Assembly (NCBI GenBank): GCA_015258485.1
Contig: JABZIF010000002.1
Location: 1 to 40,837 of the forward strand
Source: Atopobiaceae bacterium
GTDB lineage: Bacteria > Actinomycetota > Coriobacteriia > Coriobacteriales > Atopobiaceae
Length of the DNA: 40,837 nt
Reading direction: 5' to 3'
Positions within the stretch are counted from its first letter, which is position 1; every line of letters begins with the position of its first letter. The notes under the pieces are model-generated. The model saw nothing but the letters and a program-made list of their open reading frames with translations, was not told where the DNA came from and did no database searches. The position numbers and the translations under genes were made by a program. Positions 1-8,390 of the stretch are shown piece by piece.

Positions 1-238
1 AACTAACTTTTCCCTGTTTGCGGGAAAAGTTTATGGGTTGCGCATTCCAAATAATCGATCCTTTGTAGGGGATAGTGTCCATGAGTGCTTTAAAGAGTGT
101 TGACTTACCGGCTCCGTTGGCACCTACAAGTGCGCAGAGATCTCCTTTTGAAAGCGAGAAATTCACATCAGAAATGATGGGTTTCTCGCAATCGTTTTTA
201 TCGTACCAAGCAAAGAGGTGAGAAACAGAAAGGATCAT
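1..238 (-). CDS. Metal ABC transporter ATP-binding protein, N-terminal part (runs off window)
   Basis: This minus-strand gene starts with ATG at 238 and leaves the window at base 1, so only about 79 residues are visible. They begin MILSVSHLFAWYDKN and contain a clean Walker A motif, GANGAGKST, followed by the usual LFKALMD helix. The start lies 7 bases after the stop of the metal-binding lipoprotein gene upstream. That order (binding protein, then ATPase) and the sequence style fit the ATPase of a Mn/Zn/Fe ABC importer (ZnuC/MntB/SitB type). It should energise uptake from the cytoplasmic face. The signature motif and Walker B lie outside the window, and the metal is inferred from the neighbour. 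Confidence 0.85.
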   Translation of the reverse strand, partial: MILSVSHLFAWYDKNDCEKPIISDVNFSLSKGDLCALVGANGAGKSTLFKALMDTIPYKGSIIWNAQPINFSRKQGKVS

Positions 239-245
239 GAGCTTA

Positions 246-1277
246 CTACCTTCCCATGAGACCGGAAACAATTACATTGGCATCGTGTTGGAGTAGTTCA
301 AGATACGTGGGAACAGGGCCATCTTTTTTTGAAAGAGAATCTACATAAAGAAGGTGCTCTTCATCGGTTTTGAGGGAGGCACCTGTCTCGTTTGCGACTT
401 GTTGCATTGGTTTAGAGCTGACTGTGGATTCGCAGAATACCGCAGGAATTTGCTGGGATTTTACGGCCTCAACGACCTTGGCAATCTGCTGCGGAGTGCC
501 TTCATCAGCGGCGTTAACTGCCCAGAGGTAGAGCTCCTTCATGTTGGTGTCGCGGCATAGATATGAGAACGCACCCTCGCAAGTCACAAGCGTGCGCTGG
601 TTTTCAGGTAGAGTGCTTAATTCTTCAATAAGATGTGAAGAAATGCCTTCAAGTTCTTTTTTGTAGGCATCTCCGTTTGCTTTGAAATCGTCAGCATGAT
701 TAGGAATAAGGTTACTGAGTGCACGAACAATATTATCGACATAGATTTGACCGTTTTTTGGTGACATCCATGCATGTGGGTTGGCTTGTCCTTGATAGTC
801 ACCTTCATTGATTGGAATGATAGAGATACCTTCGCTCAAATCAGCACGTTGGGCTGGTGAGTCTGCAACAAAACGTTCAAACCATCGTTCAAGCCCGAGA
901 CCATTGTTGAGAATAAGTTGAGCTTTTTGCGAACGCTTGAGGTCGTCTGGTGTGGGTTCGTAATCGTGTATTTCCGCACCTGCTTTAGTTATAGATTCTA
1001 CTTGGCAAAAATTGCCTGCAATTTGCGATGCCATATCTTGAATGACTGTGAAGGTAGTTAGGACGAGAGGAGAGTCAGAGTTTTGGCGTAGTAAAGAATT
1101 TTGGTTGTCTGTTGAGTTTGTTGCGTTACAACTAGTAAGCGGGACAAGAACACTAACGACTCCTACACCAAATAGTGCCAATGCTTCTTTACGTGATATA
1201 GGGGTAGTGTAAGAGTATTGGGAATCGTAAGGGTGTGTAATTGCGTGTAACTTATTCGGATTAATATGATGTTTCAT
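246..1277 (-). CDS. Metal ABC transporter substrate-binding lipoprotein (cluster A-I, Mn/Fe-type ligands)
   Basis: The 343-residue protein has a long N-region, a hydrophobic segment and a lipobox ending at Cys50 (LTSC), so it should be a lipid-anchored surface protein. The core matches the ZnuA/PsaA/TroA family: HDYEPTPDD with His104, NPHAWMSP with His168, a Glu at 234 in TCEGAF, and Asp313 in YVDSLS. A His/His/Glu/Asp set is typical of Mn/Fe binders; Zn binders usually have a third His, so manganese or iron is the likelier cargo (inference). SRKEAL just before the hydrophobic stretch resembles a weakened Tat motif, with RK in place of RR. A GAGG ribosome site precedes ATG 1277. A perfect dyad upstream (1336-1359) suggests metal-dependent repression. 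Confidence 0.9.
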   Translation of the reverse strand: MKHHINPNKLHAITHPYDSQYSYTTPISRKEALALFGVGVVSVLVPLTSCNATNSTDNQNSLLRQNSDSPLVLTTFTVIQDMASQIAGNFCQVESITKAGAEIHDYEPTPDDLKRSQKAQLILNNGLGLERWFERFVADSPAQRADLSEGISIIPINEGDYQGQANPHAWMSPKNGQIYVDNIVRALSNLIPNHADDFKANGDAYKKELEGISSHLIEELSTLPENQRTLVTCEGAFSYLCRDTNMKELYLWAVNAADEGTPQQIAKVVEAVKSQQIPAVFCESTVSSKPMQQVANETGASLKTDEEHLLYVDSLSKKDGPVPTYLELLQHDANVIVSGLMGR

Positions 1278-1335
1278 GTTGGCCTCTTTCTATGTGCGAA
1301 AATAGACTTGAAGATATTTTCTTTATTTTATTCCT

Positions 1336-1359
1336 AAAAGTTAGCTATGTCTAACTTTT
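1336..1359. promoter_or_regulatory. Perfect inverted repeat, candidate DtxR/MntR-family operator
   Basis: The sequence AAAAGTTAG-6-CTAACTTTT is a perfect 9+9 dyad, 59 bases upstream of the metal-binding lipoprotein start. Its TTAG...CTAA core resembles DtxR/MntR-family boxes. The position fits repression of metal uptake when metal is plentiful. The regulator itself is not in the window. Confidence 0.55.
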
Positions 1360-1423
1360 GAAATAGTGCAAAGAAATTTAAATAAGGTTTCATGTGGGTA
1401 TTTAATTGCATAGGTTTCTAAAT

Positions 1424-1460
1424 AAAATGCCCTCAGACGTTGGTCTTGGGAGCATTTTTT
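1424..1460 (-). terminator. Hairpin terminator after the AraC-family gene
   Basis: AAAATGC and GCATTTT arms enclose a GC-rich stem with some mismatches and a short loop. Read on the minus strand it ends in a T-rich stretch. It lies about 45 bases past the stop of the AraC-family gene and separates it from the metal transporter operon. Confidence 0.6.
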
Positions 1461-1502
1461 GTTAAAGCTCTTTAAAAAAGCAGTTGGCTTAATGCGTTAT
1501 TC

Positions 1503-2315
1503 CTATTTAATGAGGGCGTTTCCTTCGTAATTATCGTGAACATCTTGTGGTGTGATACCCATATGTTTTTTATAGAGCCGGCTAAAATAAAATGGATCAT
1601 CATAACCAACTGCTTTGGAAGTCTCACGAACAGAAAGACCAGATTGTAATAGTTGCTGTGCATGATTAAGCCGTTTAGTAATAATAAATGACATGGGGCG
1701 GACACCAAACGTTTGAACAAAATTGTTTGAAAAACGTTGTGTACTCATACCACTTTTTTGAGCAAGGTCGGGAATGGTAATTTGTTCTGCAAAGTGTAAT
1801 TCGATATACGTTCGAGCTTCAGCCATTTTTTCTTGCATTTGTTGGCTATTCGTAAGTAAAAACATGGATTTAATAAGCTCAGTTCCCTGAACAATTTGTG
1901 CAATACGATTGTCAAGGGTTGGTGTGTGATTAAGCTCATCAAGCGTTAACGATTTATCAAGAATGCGTTCAAATCCCTGTGGTTCAACTGCATACGATTT
2001 AAAGATTGCATTAGATTCATCTTTGGTTTTGATTCCATCGTAATAGATATTAAGGTGTTCAAAAGACTGTCCATAGAGAGGCCTATAGGTAATAGTGTGT
2101 CCTGTTGCAGCGTGGATTATGGTGTGTTTTTCACAAACGAATTTCTCGTTATCAACAATGATTTCAGCTGCTCCACTCATGGGAAGAATAAAAAGGGAAT
2201 GAGCAAGTGAAAAAGTAACTTGAGAATCGGCAATTTTTTGTTGGCGGTGAATTGAAAATACGCTATATATTTTTTGGGCGTATGTATCTCTGAGTTGATG
2301 TATAGAGGGCTGCAT
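1503..2315 (-). CDS. AraC-family transcriptional regulator
   Basis: This 270-residue protein has an N-terminal cupin-like sensing half (GAAEIIVDNEKFVCEKHTI and following, typical of AraC_binding). The last 100 residues form a double helix-turn-helix DNA-binding domain, with IPDLAQKSGMSTQRFSNNF as the first HTH and VRETSKAVGYDDPFYFSRLY as the second. The end MGITPQDVH is the usual AraC/XylS tail (GxTPxxYR). A GAGGAG ribosome site precedes ATG 2315. It is transcribed in the same direction as the metal importer but is separated from it by a terminator, so a regulatory link is only a guess. Ligand and targets are unknown; the nearest candidate target is the divergent operon at 2552. Confidence 0.9.
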   Translation of the reverse strand: MQPSIHQLRDTYAQKIYSVFSIHRQQKIADSQVTFSLAHSLFILPMSGAAEIIVDNEKFVCEKHTIIHAATGHTITYRPLYGQSFEHLNIYYDGIKTKDESNAIFKSYAVEPQGFERILDKSLTLDELNHTPTLDNRIAQIVQGTELIKSMFLLTNSQQMQEKMAEARTYIELHFAEQITIPDLAQKSGMSTQRFSNNFVQTFGVRPMSFIITKRLNHAQQLLQSGLSVRETSKAVGYDDPFYFSRLYKKHMGITPQDVHDNYEGNALIK

Positions 2316-2488
2316 AAAATCTCCTCATTTCATGAGCGTTTTAGCATGTTTTATATAAAAAACTACATGGAAAGTATTTTAGTCAGCATTACCCTGATTA
2401 CAAGTCAAAAAAGAATAAAAGATATATTTGTTTTACTATTTGACTATTTTGTACATCATTAGGATATTTATTTTTATCGAACATACTT

Positions 2489-2497
2489 TGCTAAAAT
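2489..2497 (+). promoter_or_regulatory. Extended -10 promoter element for the 2552 operon
   Basis: TG-C-TAAAAT is an extended -10 element 54 bases upstream of ATG 2552. A further possible -35/-10 pair (TTGACT, GATATT, 17 apart) lies just before it. Both sit in the 236-base divergent interval shared with the AraC-family gene. Confidence 0.45.
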
Positions 2498-2551
2498 ACA
2501 ATAGGTTTATGCAATGTATCTGCTCGATTCATTTAAAAGTAGAAAGTTTTC

Positions 2552-4531
2552 ATGATTATGGAACAGCTTGCGCATCTTTTTTCATTAATTGTTCAGCCAG
2601 CTTATGATTTGACGGGAAGTTGGTGGGCAGCAATTTTCCTTTTTACACTTGCTACAAAAATTATTCTTATGCCACTCGCGCTTTGGACACAGCAGAATTC
2701 CATCATAATGGTCAAGCTTATGCCAGAGACATTTCGTCTTAAAACACGTTATTTTGGTGATAAAGAAACAATTGAAGAGCGCTCCAATGAGCTCAACAAA
2801 AAGGCCGGCTATCATCCATTGCTTAGCCTTATTCCTCTTGCCATTCAAGTGATTATTCTTTTTGGATTGGTAGATGTTATTCATGGAATTACTGATTCTG
2901 GTGCTCCAGGAACAGAGTTTTTAGGCATGACGCCAATCATTGATGGTGGTATTACTTGGATAATGCCCATTGCTGCAGCACTATCTTCTGTTGCACTTGG
3001 TCTTGCGTCCAATAAGATTAATCCACTGCAAAAAGAACAGTCTCGTGCAGAAAAAAATACTACTAACGGTTTATCTATTGCAATGTCGTTGGTGCTTGCG
3101 GTGTATGTTGTTTGCGGTATGGCATTTTATTGGGTTTGTTCTAATTTGTTGTCTATTTTGGTTCAGGTTGTTTGTAACATCATCATTGACCCACGTAAGC
3201 AAGTTGACTATGAAGATCTCAATAAAGCTCGTTCAGAATTTGAAGCTATGGATTCTGCTACTAAATCTACGCATAAGTGGTTCCAGCGTGATCCTCATGC
3301 TGCACGTGAAAAAGAAGACTACAAGCGATTCTTTGATACCATCGGTAAACATCTTGTGTTTTACTCTGAGGCAAGCGGATTCTATAAATATTTTCAGGGA
3401 GCTATCGAGTGGCTTCTCGCTCATTCAGATGTTCATATTCATTATGTTACCTCTGATCCAAATGACCAGGTATTTGAGCTTTCAAAAGAGCAGCCCCGAC
3501 TTATTCCATATTATTTGGGACAGCGTAGACTCATCACGCTGTTTATGAAGATGGATGCAGATGTTGTGGTAACCACCTTGGGAGACCTTGAAAGTTCTTA
3601 TATGAAGCGCTCTTACGTACGTAAAGACGCAGAGTACATATATATGCCCCACCACATGACCTCTATGACTGTTACTTCAACGCGCAATGAATACACCTAC
3701 TATGATGACGTTCTTTGTGTAGGCCCACATCAGCAGCATGATTTGGAGCTTCTAGAGAAGTACTATGACACGCAGAAAAAAAGAAAACCATCAATTGGCT
3801 ATGATCTTTTAGATAGATCAATTAAAAACTATCAGAAACAAGAGCTTGGTCATCGTAAGCCTGGCGAGAAGCCCCTTTTGTTAATTGGACCTTCATGGCA
3901 GTATGACAACATTATGGATAGTTGTCTCGATGATTTGCTCAAGCAGCTTATGGGCCGTGGTTGGCGTATTGTGGTTCGTCCTCATCCTGAGTATGTGAAG
4001 CGCTATCCTGCTCGTATGGAAGAAATTCTTGCTCGATATGCTGATGCCGATTCTGAAGAACTTACTTTTGAGACTGATTTTAGTTCTAACACCTCAGTTC
4101 TTTCTGCAGATTTGTTGTTTACTGACTGGTCAAGTGTTGCTGAAGAGTTTTCGTTCACCACGCTCAAGCCCTCGGTTTTTATTGATACAGCAATGAAGGA
4201 AAATAATCCTGATTGGCGTGAGATTAATTCTGATTCGTGTGATATTACGCTTAGAAATGAAATTGGCCGTAGTTTTGATCCAAAGAATTTGGATGGTCTA
4301 GGTGATGCTATTGCAGAAATGTTGCAACAGAGTGATAAGTGGTCGCACACGATTGAAGAAATTCGAAAAAACATGATTTTTAATTTGGGCCACGGTGGGG
4401 AAGCGGCAGGTAAATTTATTCTTGAGCGTGTGCTTGCTCATCAAGATGAAAATTCTTCTCGAGAGTCTAGTGATGTTATAGGTAAACACAGTAAAGAATT
4501 TGTAGAGAATGAGCTTAACCATGCTGAATAA
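2552..4531 (+). CDS. YidC/Oxa1-like membrane domain fused to CDP-glycerol glycerophosphotransferase
   Basis: This 659-residue protein has two parts. Residues 1 to about 225 look like a YidC/Oxa1 insertase core: membrane helices separated by a charged loop (LKTRYFGDKETIEERSNELN) and the GYHPLLSLIPLAIQVIILFG segment that parallels NPLxxxLPxLIQxPIF of YidC. The usual groove arginine appears to be Lys. Residues about 265-625 match the TagB/TagF family: PHHMTS near 365, GPSWQYDN near 445, RPHPEY near 476 and TDWSSVAEEF near 523, holding the expected His and Ser/Asp positions. This family transfers glycerol phosphate from CDP-glycerol onto a lipid-linked acceptor. The gene overlaps the next envelope gene by 23 bases. 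The fusion is unusual. Polymer extension at the membrane is an inference. Confidence 0.85.
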   Translation: MIMEQLAHLFSLIVQPAYDLTGSWWAAIFLFTLATKIILMPLALWTQQNSIIMVKLMPETFRLKTRYFGDKETIEERSNELNKKAGYHPLLSLIPLAIQVIILFGLVDVIHGITDSGAPGTEFLGMTPIIDGGITWIMPIAAALSSVALGLASNKINPLQKEQSRAEKNTTNGLSIAMSLVLAVYVVCGMAFYWVCSNLLSILVQVVCNIIIDPRKQVDYEDLNKARSEFEAMDSATKSTHKWFQRDPHAAREKEDYKRFFDTIGKHLVFYSEASGFYKYFQGAIEWLLAHSDVHIHYVTSDPNDQVFELSKEQPRLIPYYLGQRRLITLFMKMDADVVVTTLGDLESSYMKRSYVRKDAEYIYMPHHMTSMTVTSTRNEYTYYDDVLCVGPHQQHDLELLEKYYDTQKKRKPSIGYDLLDRSIKNYQKQELGHRKPGEKPLLLIGPSWQYDNIMDSCLDDLLKQLMGRGWRIVVRPHPEYVKRYPARMEEILARYADADSEELTFETDFSSNTSVLSADLLFTDWSSVAEEFSFTTLKPSVFIDTAMKENNPDWREINSDSCDITLRNEIGRSFDPKNLDGLGDAIAEMLQQSDKWSHTIEEIRKNMIFNLGHGGEAAGKFILERVLAHQDENSSRESSDVIGKHSKEFVENELNHAE

Positions 4532-5306
4532 ATGGAATGATGCATGTTGTGTTCAACGCACGGCTGTTTCTTACATTCACCGCTTCATCTACCTTGTCCT
4601 TCTTTTCATACTCTGGTGGGGTTTTATACCAAGTGTTGCTCAAGCATATGTAGATCCTTCAGTTATGACCTACACCATACAAGCACTAGCGGCAGTAGTA
4701 GTGGCACTATCTGCAGTACTTGGTGTTGCCTTTAGACGCTCTCGTAAGGTTTTGTTTCGCCTTTTTAAGATTGATGAGAATGCAGACAAGATTGTAGAGG
4801 GAGCAGTACATAGGGTAGATACATTAGGTGCTACACAAGCAGATGCACATATGAAAGAGATACTTTCTGAAGAGACACGTCGTCTTAAAGAAAGACGAGA
4901 AGGAAGGCTTAAAGCCAAAGGACGTATAGCAACTGCGTTTATAATCTCTTTCTTTACCGTCTTTACAGTCCTTGTGGTAGCTCCGCTTGAGCTTGTAGCA
5001 AGTAATGCAAAAGACTTAGCCTTTTCTCTTTCTGATGTAGCAGCACCCATCTTTATTGCTGGAGCTGTTGTAACCCTTATACTCACGATTATACTTTCGC
5101 TTTTTAGGGGACGTCTCTTTAACGTTTTAGTAGCTCTTACAGGAGCCTTTGGTCTTGCCTCATATGTACAAGTTGTCTTTTTAAACGGTGGTATGCCCTT
5201 AGCTGATGGACATGAGGTTATCTGGTCCCACTTTATACCTCAAATGATTACCTCTTCTCTTATATGGATAGCTATCCTTATTGGCATAGCTCTCTTTTCT
5301 GTCTGA
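4509..5306 (+). CDS. N-terminal membrane half of the split phosphotransferase
   Basis: These 265 residues carry a first helix that may double as a signal (YLVLLFILWWGFIPSVAQA), a second helix (YTIQALAAVVVALSAVLGVA), a basic cytoplasmic stretch of about 70 residues (FRLFKIDE ... RRLKERREGRLKAKG), and four further hydrophobic segments. The reading ends at TGA 5304-5306 directly after a helix. Alone it has no catalytic domain. ATG 4509 lies inside the end of the upstream gene, and ATG 4521 is an equally possible start; neither has a strong ribosome site, which suggests translational coupling. Confidence 0.6.
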   Translation: MSLTMLNKWNDACCVQRTAVSYIHRFIYLVLLFILWWGFIPSVAQAYVDPSVMTYTIQALAAVVVALSAVLGVAFRRSRKVLFRLFKIDENADKIVEGAVHRVDTLGATQADAHMKEILSEETRRLKERREGRLKAKGRIATAFIISFFTVFTVLVVAPLELVASNAKDLAFSLSDVAAPIFIAGAVVTLILTIILSLFRGRLFNVLVALTGAFGLASYVQVVFLNGGMPLADGHEVIWSHFIPQMITSSLIWIAILIGIALFSV

Positions 5307-5489
5307 CGTGCACGACAACTTCGTATAACTTTAATTGTCGCCTCTCTAGCACTTATTGTTATTCAGGCCGTAGGAGTAGCAAGCCTTTGGGGACCAGCTA
5401 TTGCAGCAAACTTAGAAACACACGCTTCAGAGCACCAGATTGTTGCTACACAAGAAGGACTCTTTAACGTCTCCTCTAAGAAAAATGTT

Positions 5490-6659
5490 GTGGTGTTTGT
5501 GCTCGACACCACTGATACGGCGTTTATGAAAAGGCTTTATGAAACTCATCCAGAAATGTTTGCAAGCCTTACTGGATTTACTTGGTATACCAATACGGTT
5601 GGTTCAATGATTCCAACTCGTTATGGTATTCCTTCTTTGTTGTTTGGCGCTCGTCCTCAAGCAGGAGAGAATTTTAACGATTTTGTATATGATTGGGCAC
5701 AACACGATCAATATCTGAAGGATATTCAAGATGCTGGTTATCAGTCTGGTTTGTACACAGATCAACTTAATTATTCTCACTATCGAGATACTGCGCAGAA
5801 GTATTCCATAAATTATCATGAGCCTCGTGGTAGAGGTGTTGATAATCAACTTGATATATATGGCGCTCTTCGCATTCTTTACAAAACTGCACTTTGTCGA
5901 GATATGCCGTGGGTTGTTAAGCCACGCTTTTGGTACTACACAGAAGACCTCAATATGCGCATGCGTAGAAAGGTTAATCTTGATGAAGTTGATCTTTCAT
6001 CACAACCATATACAGAGGACGATTTGAAGTATTATCAAGAATTACAACATTATGGTTTAACTGTTGACGATTCTGCTGGTCAAAAGGGTGATTTTAGATT
6101 TATCCATTTGATGGGCTCTCATCCACCATTTATTCTTGATCGTAATGTCAATCGAACTGATGATCCAGATAAACAAAATGTTGACGAGCAAACTATGGGT
6201 GCTTTTAAAATTGTTGAGCAGTATATTGCTGAATTAAAACGTCTTGGACTATATGAAAATACTTCGTTTGTTATTACAGCTGACCATGGTGATTGGTATT
6301 TAACTGACCAGGATATTCAAGTTCCTTCTGCACCAACAATTCTGTATAAACCCGCAGGGCAGACATCAGAAGAAGCCAACGCTCCTGTGAAGATTTCAGA
6401 TGCACCAGCATGGCATTATGATATTTTGTCTCAAACTCTTAAAGACATGGGAGCTGATCAGCAGACACTTTCTGGCTACACAACTCCACTTGATGAACTG
6501 CAGCCAGGACAAGAGCGTCCACGCTACTATATTGAGACTCTTTCAAATAGTAAGAGAGATATTGGCGTTAAAGAATTTGTGATTAACGGCGATGCAAGCG
6601 ATATGAATAATTGGAGTCCCACCGGCAATTCATGGAATGTTGAACCTTGGAAGGACTAA
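5490..6659 (+). CDS. C-terminal sulfatase/phosphoglycerol-transferase half of the split gene
   Basis: GTG 5490 is the first possible start after the TGA and would give 389 residues holding the whole alkaline-phosphatase-superfamily domain. It has no good ribosome site and would lack both its membrane helix and any export signal. A protein made from here would therefore stay in the cytoplasm, away from the expected site of action. This half is probably useful only as part of the full-length reading from 4509. A terminator follows at 6690. Confidence 0.55.
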   Translation: MVFVLDTTDTAFMKRLYETHPEMFASLTGFTWYTNTVGSMIPTRYGIPSLLFGARPQAGENFNDFVYDWAQHDQYLKDIQDAGYQSGLYTDQLNYSHYRDTAQKYSINYHEPRGRGVDNQLDIYGALRILYKTALCRDMPWVVKPRFWYYTEDLNMRMRRKVNLDEVDLSSQPYTEDDLKYYQELQHYGLTVDDSAGQKGDFRFIHLMGSHPPFILDRNVNRTDDPDKQNVDEQTMGAFKIVEQYIAELKRLGLYENTSFVITADHGDWYLTDQDIQVPSAPTILYKPAGQTSEEANAPVKISDAPAWHYDILSQTLKDMGADQQTLSGYTTPLDELQPGQERPRYYIETLSNSKRDIGVKEFVINGDASDMNNWSPTGNSWNVEPWKD

Positions 6660-6689
6660 GAGCTGTTCAAAGTATACTTTAGGCTGGAG

Positions 6690-6718
6690 AAACCGCGTCA
6701 TATAACGGCGCGGTTTTT
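6690..6718 (+). terminator. Rho-independent terminator after the envelope operon
   Basis: AAACCGCG and CGCGGTTT form a perfect 8-base stem followed by TTT on the plus strand. It lies 31 bases after the stop of the phosphotransferase and just before the end of the convergent gene at 6731, which it may also serve. Confidence 0.85.
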
Positions 6719-6730
6719 ACATAAGGTCAT

Positions 6731-8245
6731 TTATTTAGGTAAAATCCACTGAGGTAAGCCATCAGAAAAGATTCGCGCAAGTGGATAGGCTTCTTCAATG
6801 TTTAAAGTTTCAATAACAGTATATAGCTTGCTCTCTTCTGATTTATCAAAAACTAGTGCAACGAGCTTCTCGTCATAAGAAGCGGGAAGGGCAAGATAGG
6901 TGCAGTTCTGCGAAGGATTATAGATTTGAACAGCCATGCGCCAGCCCTTCTGTGCAAATTGAAGTGCACTTTTTACAAGAGGAGATTCCTTATCAAAATT
7001 GCGTTTTTCGTCAAAGAGTTGAGGAGTCTGGTTGAGAACGGGTAGTAAGAAATCAGAGTTGTTATGCATAAGCTGTTGATTATTTTTTCGGAATACATAT
7101 GCCGTTGAGAGGCACGCTTGAGCGACTTGGATGGAAGAGGTTTCATTCAGTAGAGGAGCAGCTAGCAATGTCCAATCAGAGACAGGGACCTCTTTCATAA
7201 CCACCTCTACTGGATTAACTGGGAGTTTTCGAGGTGCTGCAGGAAGTTTCTCCCACGGAGTAATACCTGCCTTAGGAAGCCCGGTCATCATATCAATAGA
7301 TTGTGCACGTAATATTTCAGAGGAAATGGAGAGTTTACTAAGCGTCCATGGGCGAGAAAGTCCACGTTTTGATTTTCTTATAGTTGCATAAATAACTTCA
7401 TTATTCTGGGGATTTTTGTAGCGAATCGGGAAAGTTAGTATGCCACCAGTTTCTTTTAATGTGTGAGAAGATTGAGCAAGTTTGAAATCGTCTTCGAGTT
7501 GTTGAATTACGTTGGTGCCCATAGGAGTCATTTGATACAGATTATCTAAGAGTTCATGGTCTATGTGTACCTCTTCTTCAAAAATTTTAGGATGGGTATT
7601 TTTTATTGCGACTGGTTGAGTGACTGATTGGACATCTTGAGTTTGCTTCTGTGGGTGCTGGAAATTATCTGAGTCTGAAGTTAGGACAGTAGATTGTAGA
7701 GCCTCTGGAGCAGCTTTAAGTGTTTTCTCTTCATTTGAACCGTTATATGGGTTATACGTAACCGTAAGTGAAATGGTTGGTTCAGGAGTAGCTGGTTCTT
7801 GCTCGATTATTTGTGGTTCTTCGGGCTCTTCCGGCGTGCTTTCTATGTTTTCTAGTTTGTTGGTGTCATTAGTTTGTTTTGGTTTTGGTACAAGATGTTT
7901 TGGCTTGATGGCCCGTATTGATTTGGCATTACGATGACGCTTCCAAGGTTTTCCGTTGTTTTTTATCTTGACGTTTTTCTCGTCAGCTAAAAGTGCAGTT
8001 TCAAAAGTATCAAATAATAAAAGAGTTGCATATACATACCCTTTTTTAAATGCGGTTACTTTGATGAAATCAGCGCATGCTTCCATAAGAGTGCGAATGT
8101 TATCAAAACCAAAGTCTTGTGGAGTTAGATTGTCATTGGTAAGTATTTGTTCGACGGTTAAGAGAGGAGTCTGTTTAGAAAGACCTATGGTTGATTTAAG
8201 TAATTTATATAAATAGAGTGCGTGTTCTTGTTTTATAGCGGCCAT
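6731..8245 (-). CDS. Uncharacterised protein with LOTUS-like N-terminus and DUF3825-like C-terminus
   Basis: The 504-residue protein has no signal peptide or membrane helix. The first 90 residues (LTVEQILTNDNLTPQDFGFD, then IRTLMEACADFIKVTAFKKG) have the pattern of an OST-HTH/LOTUS winged-helix domain, a fold linked to RNA binding. A basic, low-complexity linker rich in Pro, Glu and Thr follows (about 90-225). The last 100 residues, ending with IETLNIEEAYPLARIF and LPQWILP, resemble the end of DUF3825, a family seen with such domains. The middle (about 235-330) contains a separate folded region, TFPIRYKNPQNNEVIYATIR. These assignments are by eye. A GGAG site precedes ATG 8245. Function is unknown; RNA binding is an inference. 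Confidence 0.7.
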   Translation of the reverse strand: MAAIKQEHALYLYKLLKSTIGLSKQTPLLTVEQILTNDNLTPQDFGFDNIRTLMEACADFIKVTAFKKGYVYATLLLFDTFETALLADEKNVKIKNNGKPWKRHRNAKSIRAIKPKHLVPKPKQTNDTNKLENIESTPEEPEEPQIIEQEPATPEPTISLTVTYNPYNGSNEEKTLKAAPEALQSTVLTSDSDNFQHPQKQTQDVQSVTQPVAIKNTHPKIFEEEVHIDHELLDNLYQMTPMGTNVIQQLEDDFKLAQSSHTLKETGGILTFPIRYKNPQNNEVIYATIRKSKRGLSRPWTLSKLSISSEILRAQSIDMMTGLPKAGITPWEKLPAAPRKLPVNPVEVVMKEVPVSDWTLLAAPLLNETSSIQVAQACLSTAYVFRKNNQQLMHNNSDFLLPVLNQTPQLFDEKRNFDKESPLVKSALQFAQKGWRMAVQIYNPSQNCTYLALPASYDEKLVALVFDKSEESKLYTVIETLNIEEAYPLARIFSDGLPQWILPK

Positions 8246-8309
8246 GATTCTCCTAGAAAAATAGGTAAGGAACTACATAGTACTCGTTTTATCATAGGAT
8301 TTATTCCCA

Positions 8310-8329
8310 AAGTTACATTGAAGTAACTT
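8310..8329. promoter_or_regulatory. Dyad in the divergent promoter region
   Basis: AAGTTAC-6-GTAACTT is a perfect 7+7 inverted repeat in the 145-base interval between the divergent genes at 8245 and 8391. It could be an operator shared by both, but no regulator is known. Confidence 0.35.
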
Positions 8330-8390
8330 ATAAAAATTCGGTATTACAAGTTGAGTGCTGTTAGAATAGAGATAGTTTAAAGGAGGCTTT

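Larger units (their letters stand above)
4509..6659 (+). pseudogene. LTA-synthase-like membrane phosphotransferase/sulfatase-family gene interrupted by in-frame TGA
   Basis: Reading one frame from ATG 4509 to the stop at 6657-6659 gives 716 codons with a single internal TGA at 5304-5306. The codons after that TGA continue the protein without a break: RARQLRITLIV, another membrane helix, then KKNVVVFVLDTTD, the start of the alkaline-phosphatase-superfamily (sulfatase, PF00884) domain. Visible catalytic features are Asp near 332 (VLDTTD), PTRYGIPS near 370 (candidate Thr/Ser nucleophile), GSHPPF, and TADHGD near 592 (metal ligands). The design, membrane helices plus an outward-facing domain, resembles LtaS/OpgB-type glycerol-phosphate transferases. 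It overlaps the glycerophosphotransferase fusion gene. The TGA could have come from CGA (Arg) by one C-to-T change. A sequencing error or readthrough is not excluded. Confidence 0.7.

Noticed and set aside
5304..5306. TGA as selenocysteine or reassigned tryptophan codon
   Set aside because: No convincing SECIS-like stem follows at the usual distance (only CGACAA/TTGTCG with a 16-base loop), the position is at a helix end and not at a catalytic residue, and TGA is a plain stop in other genes of the window.
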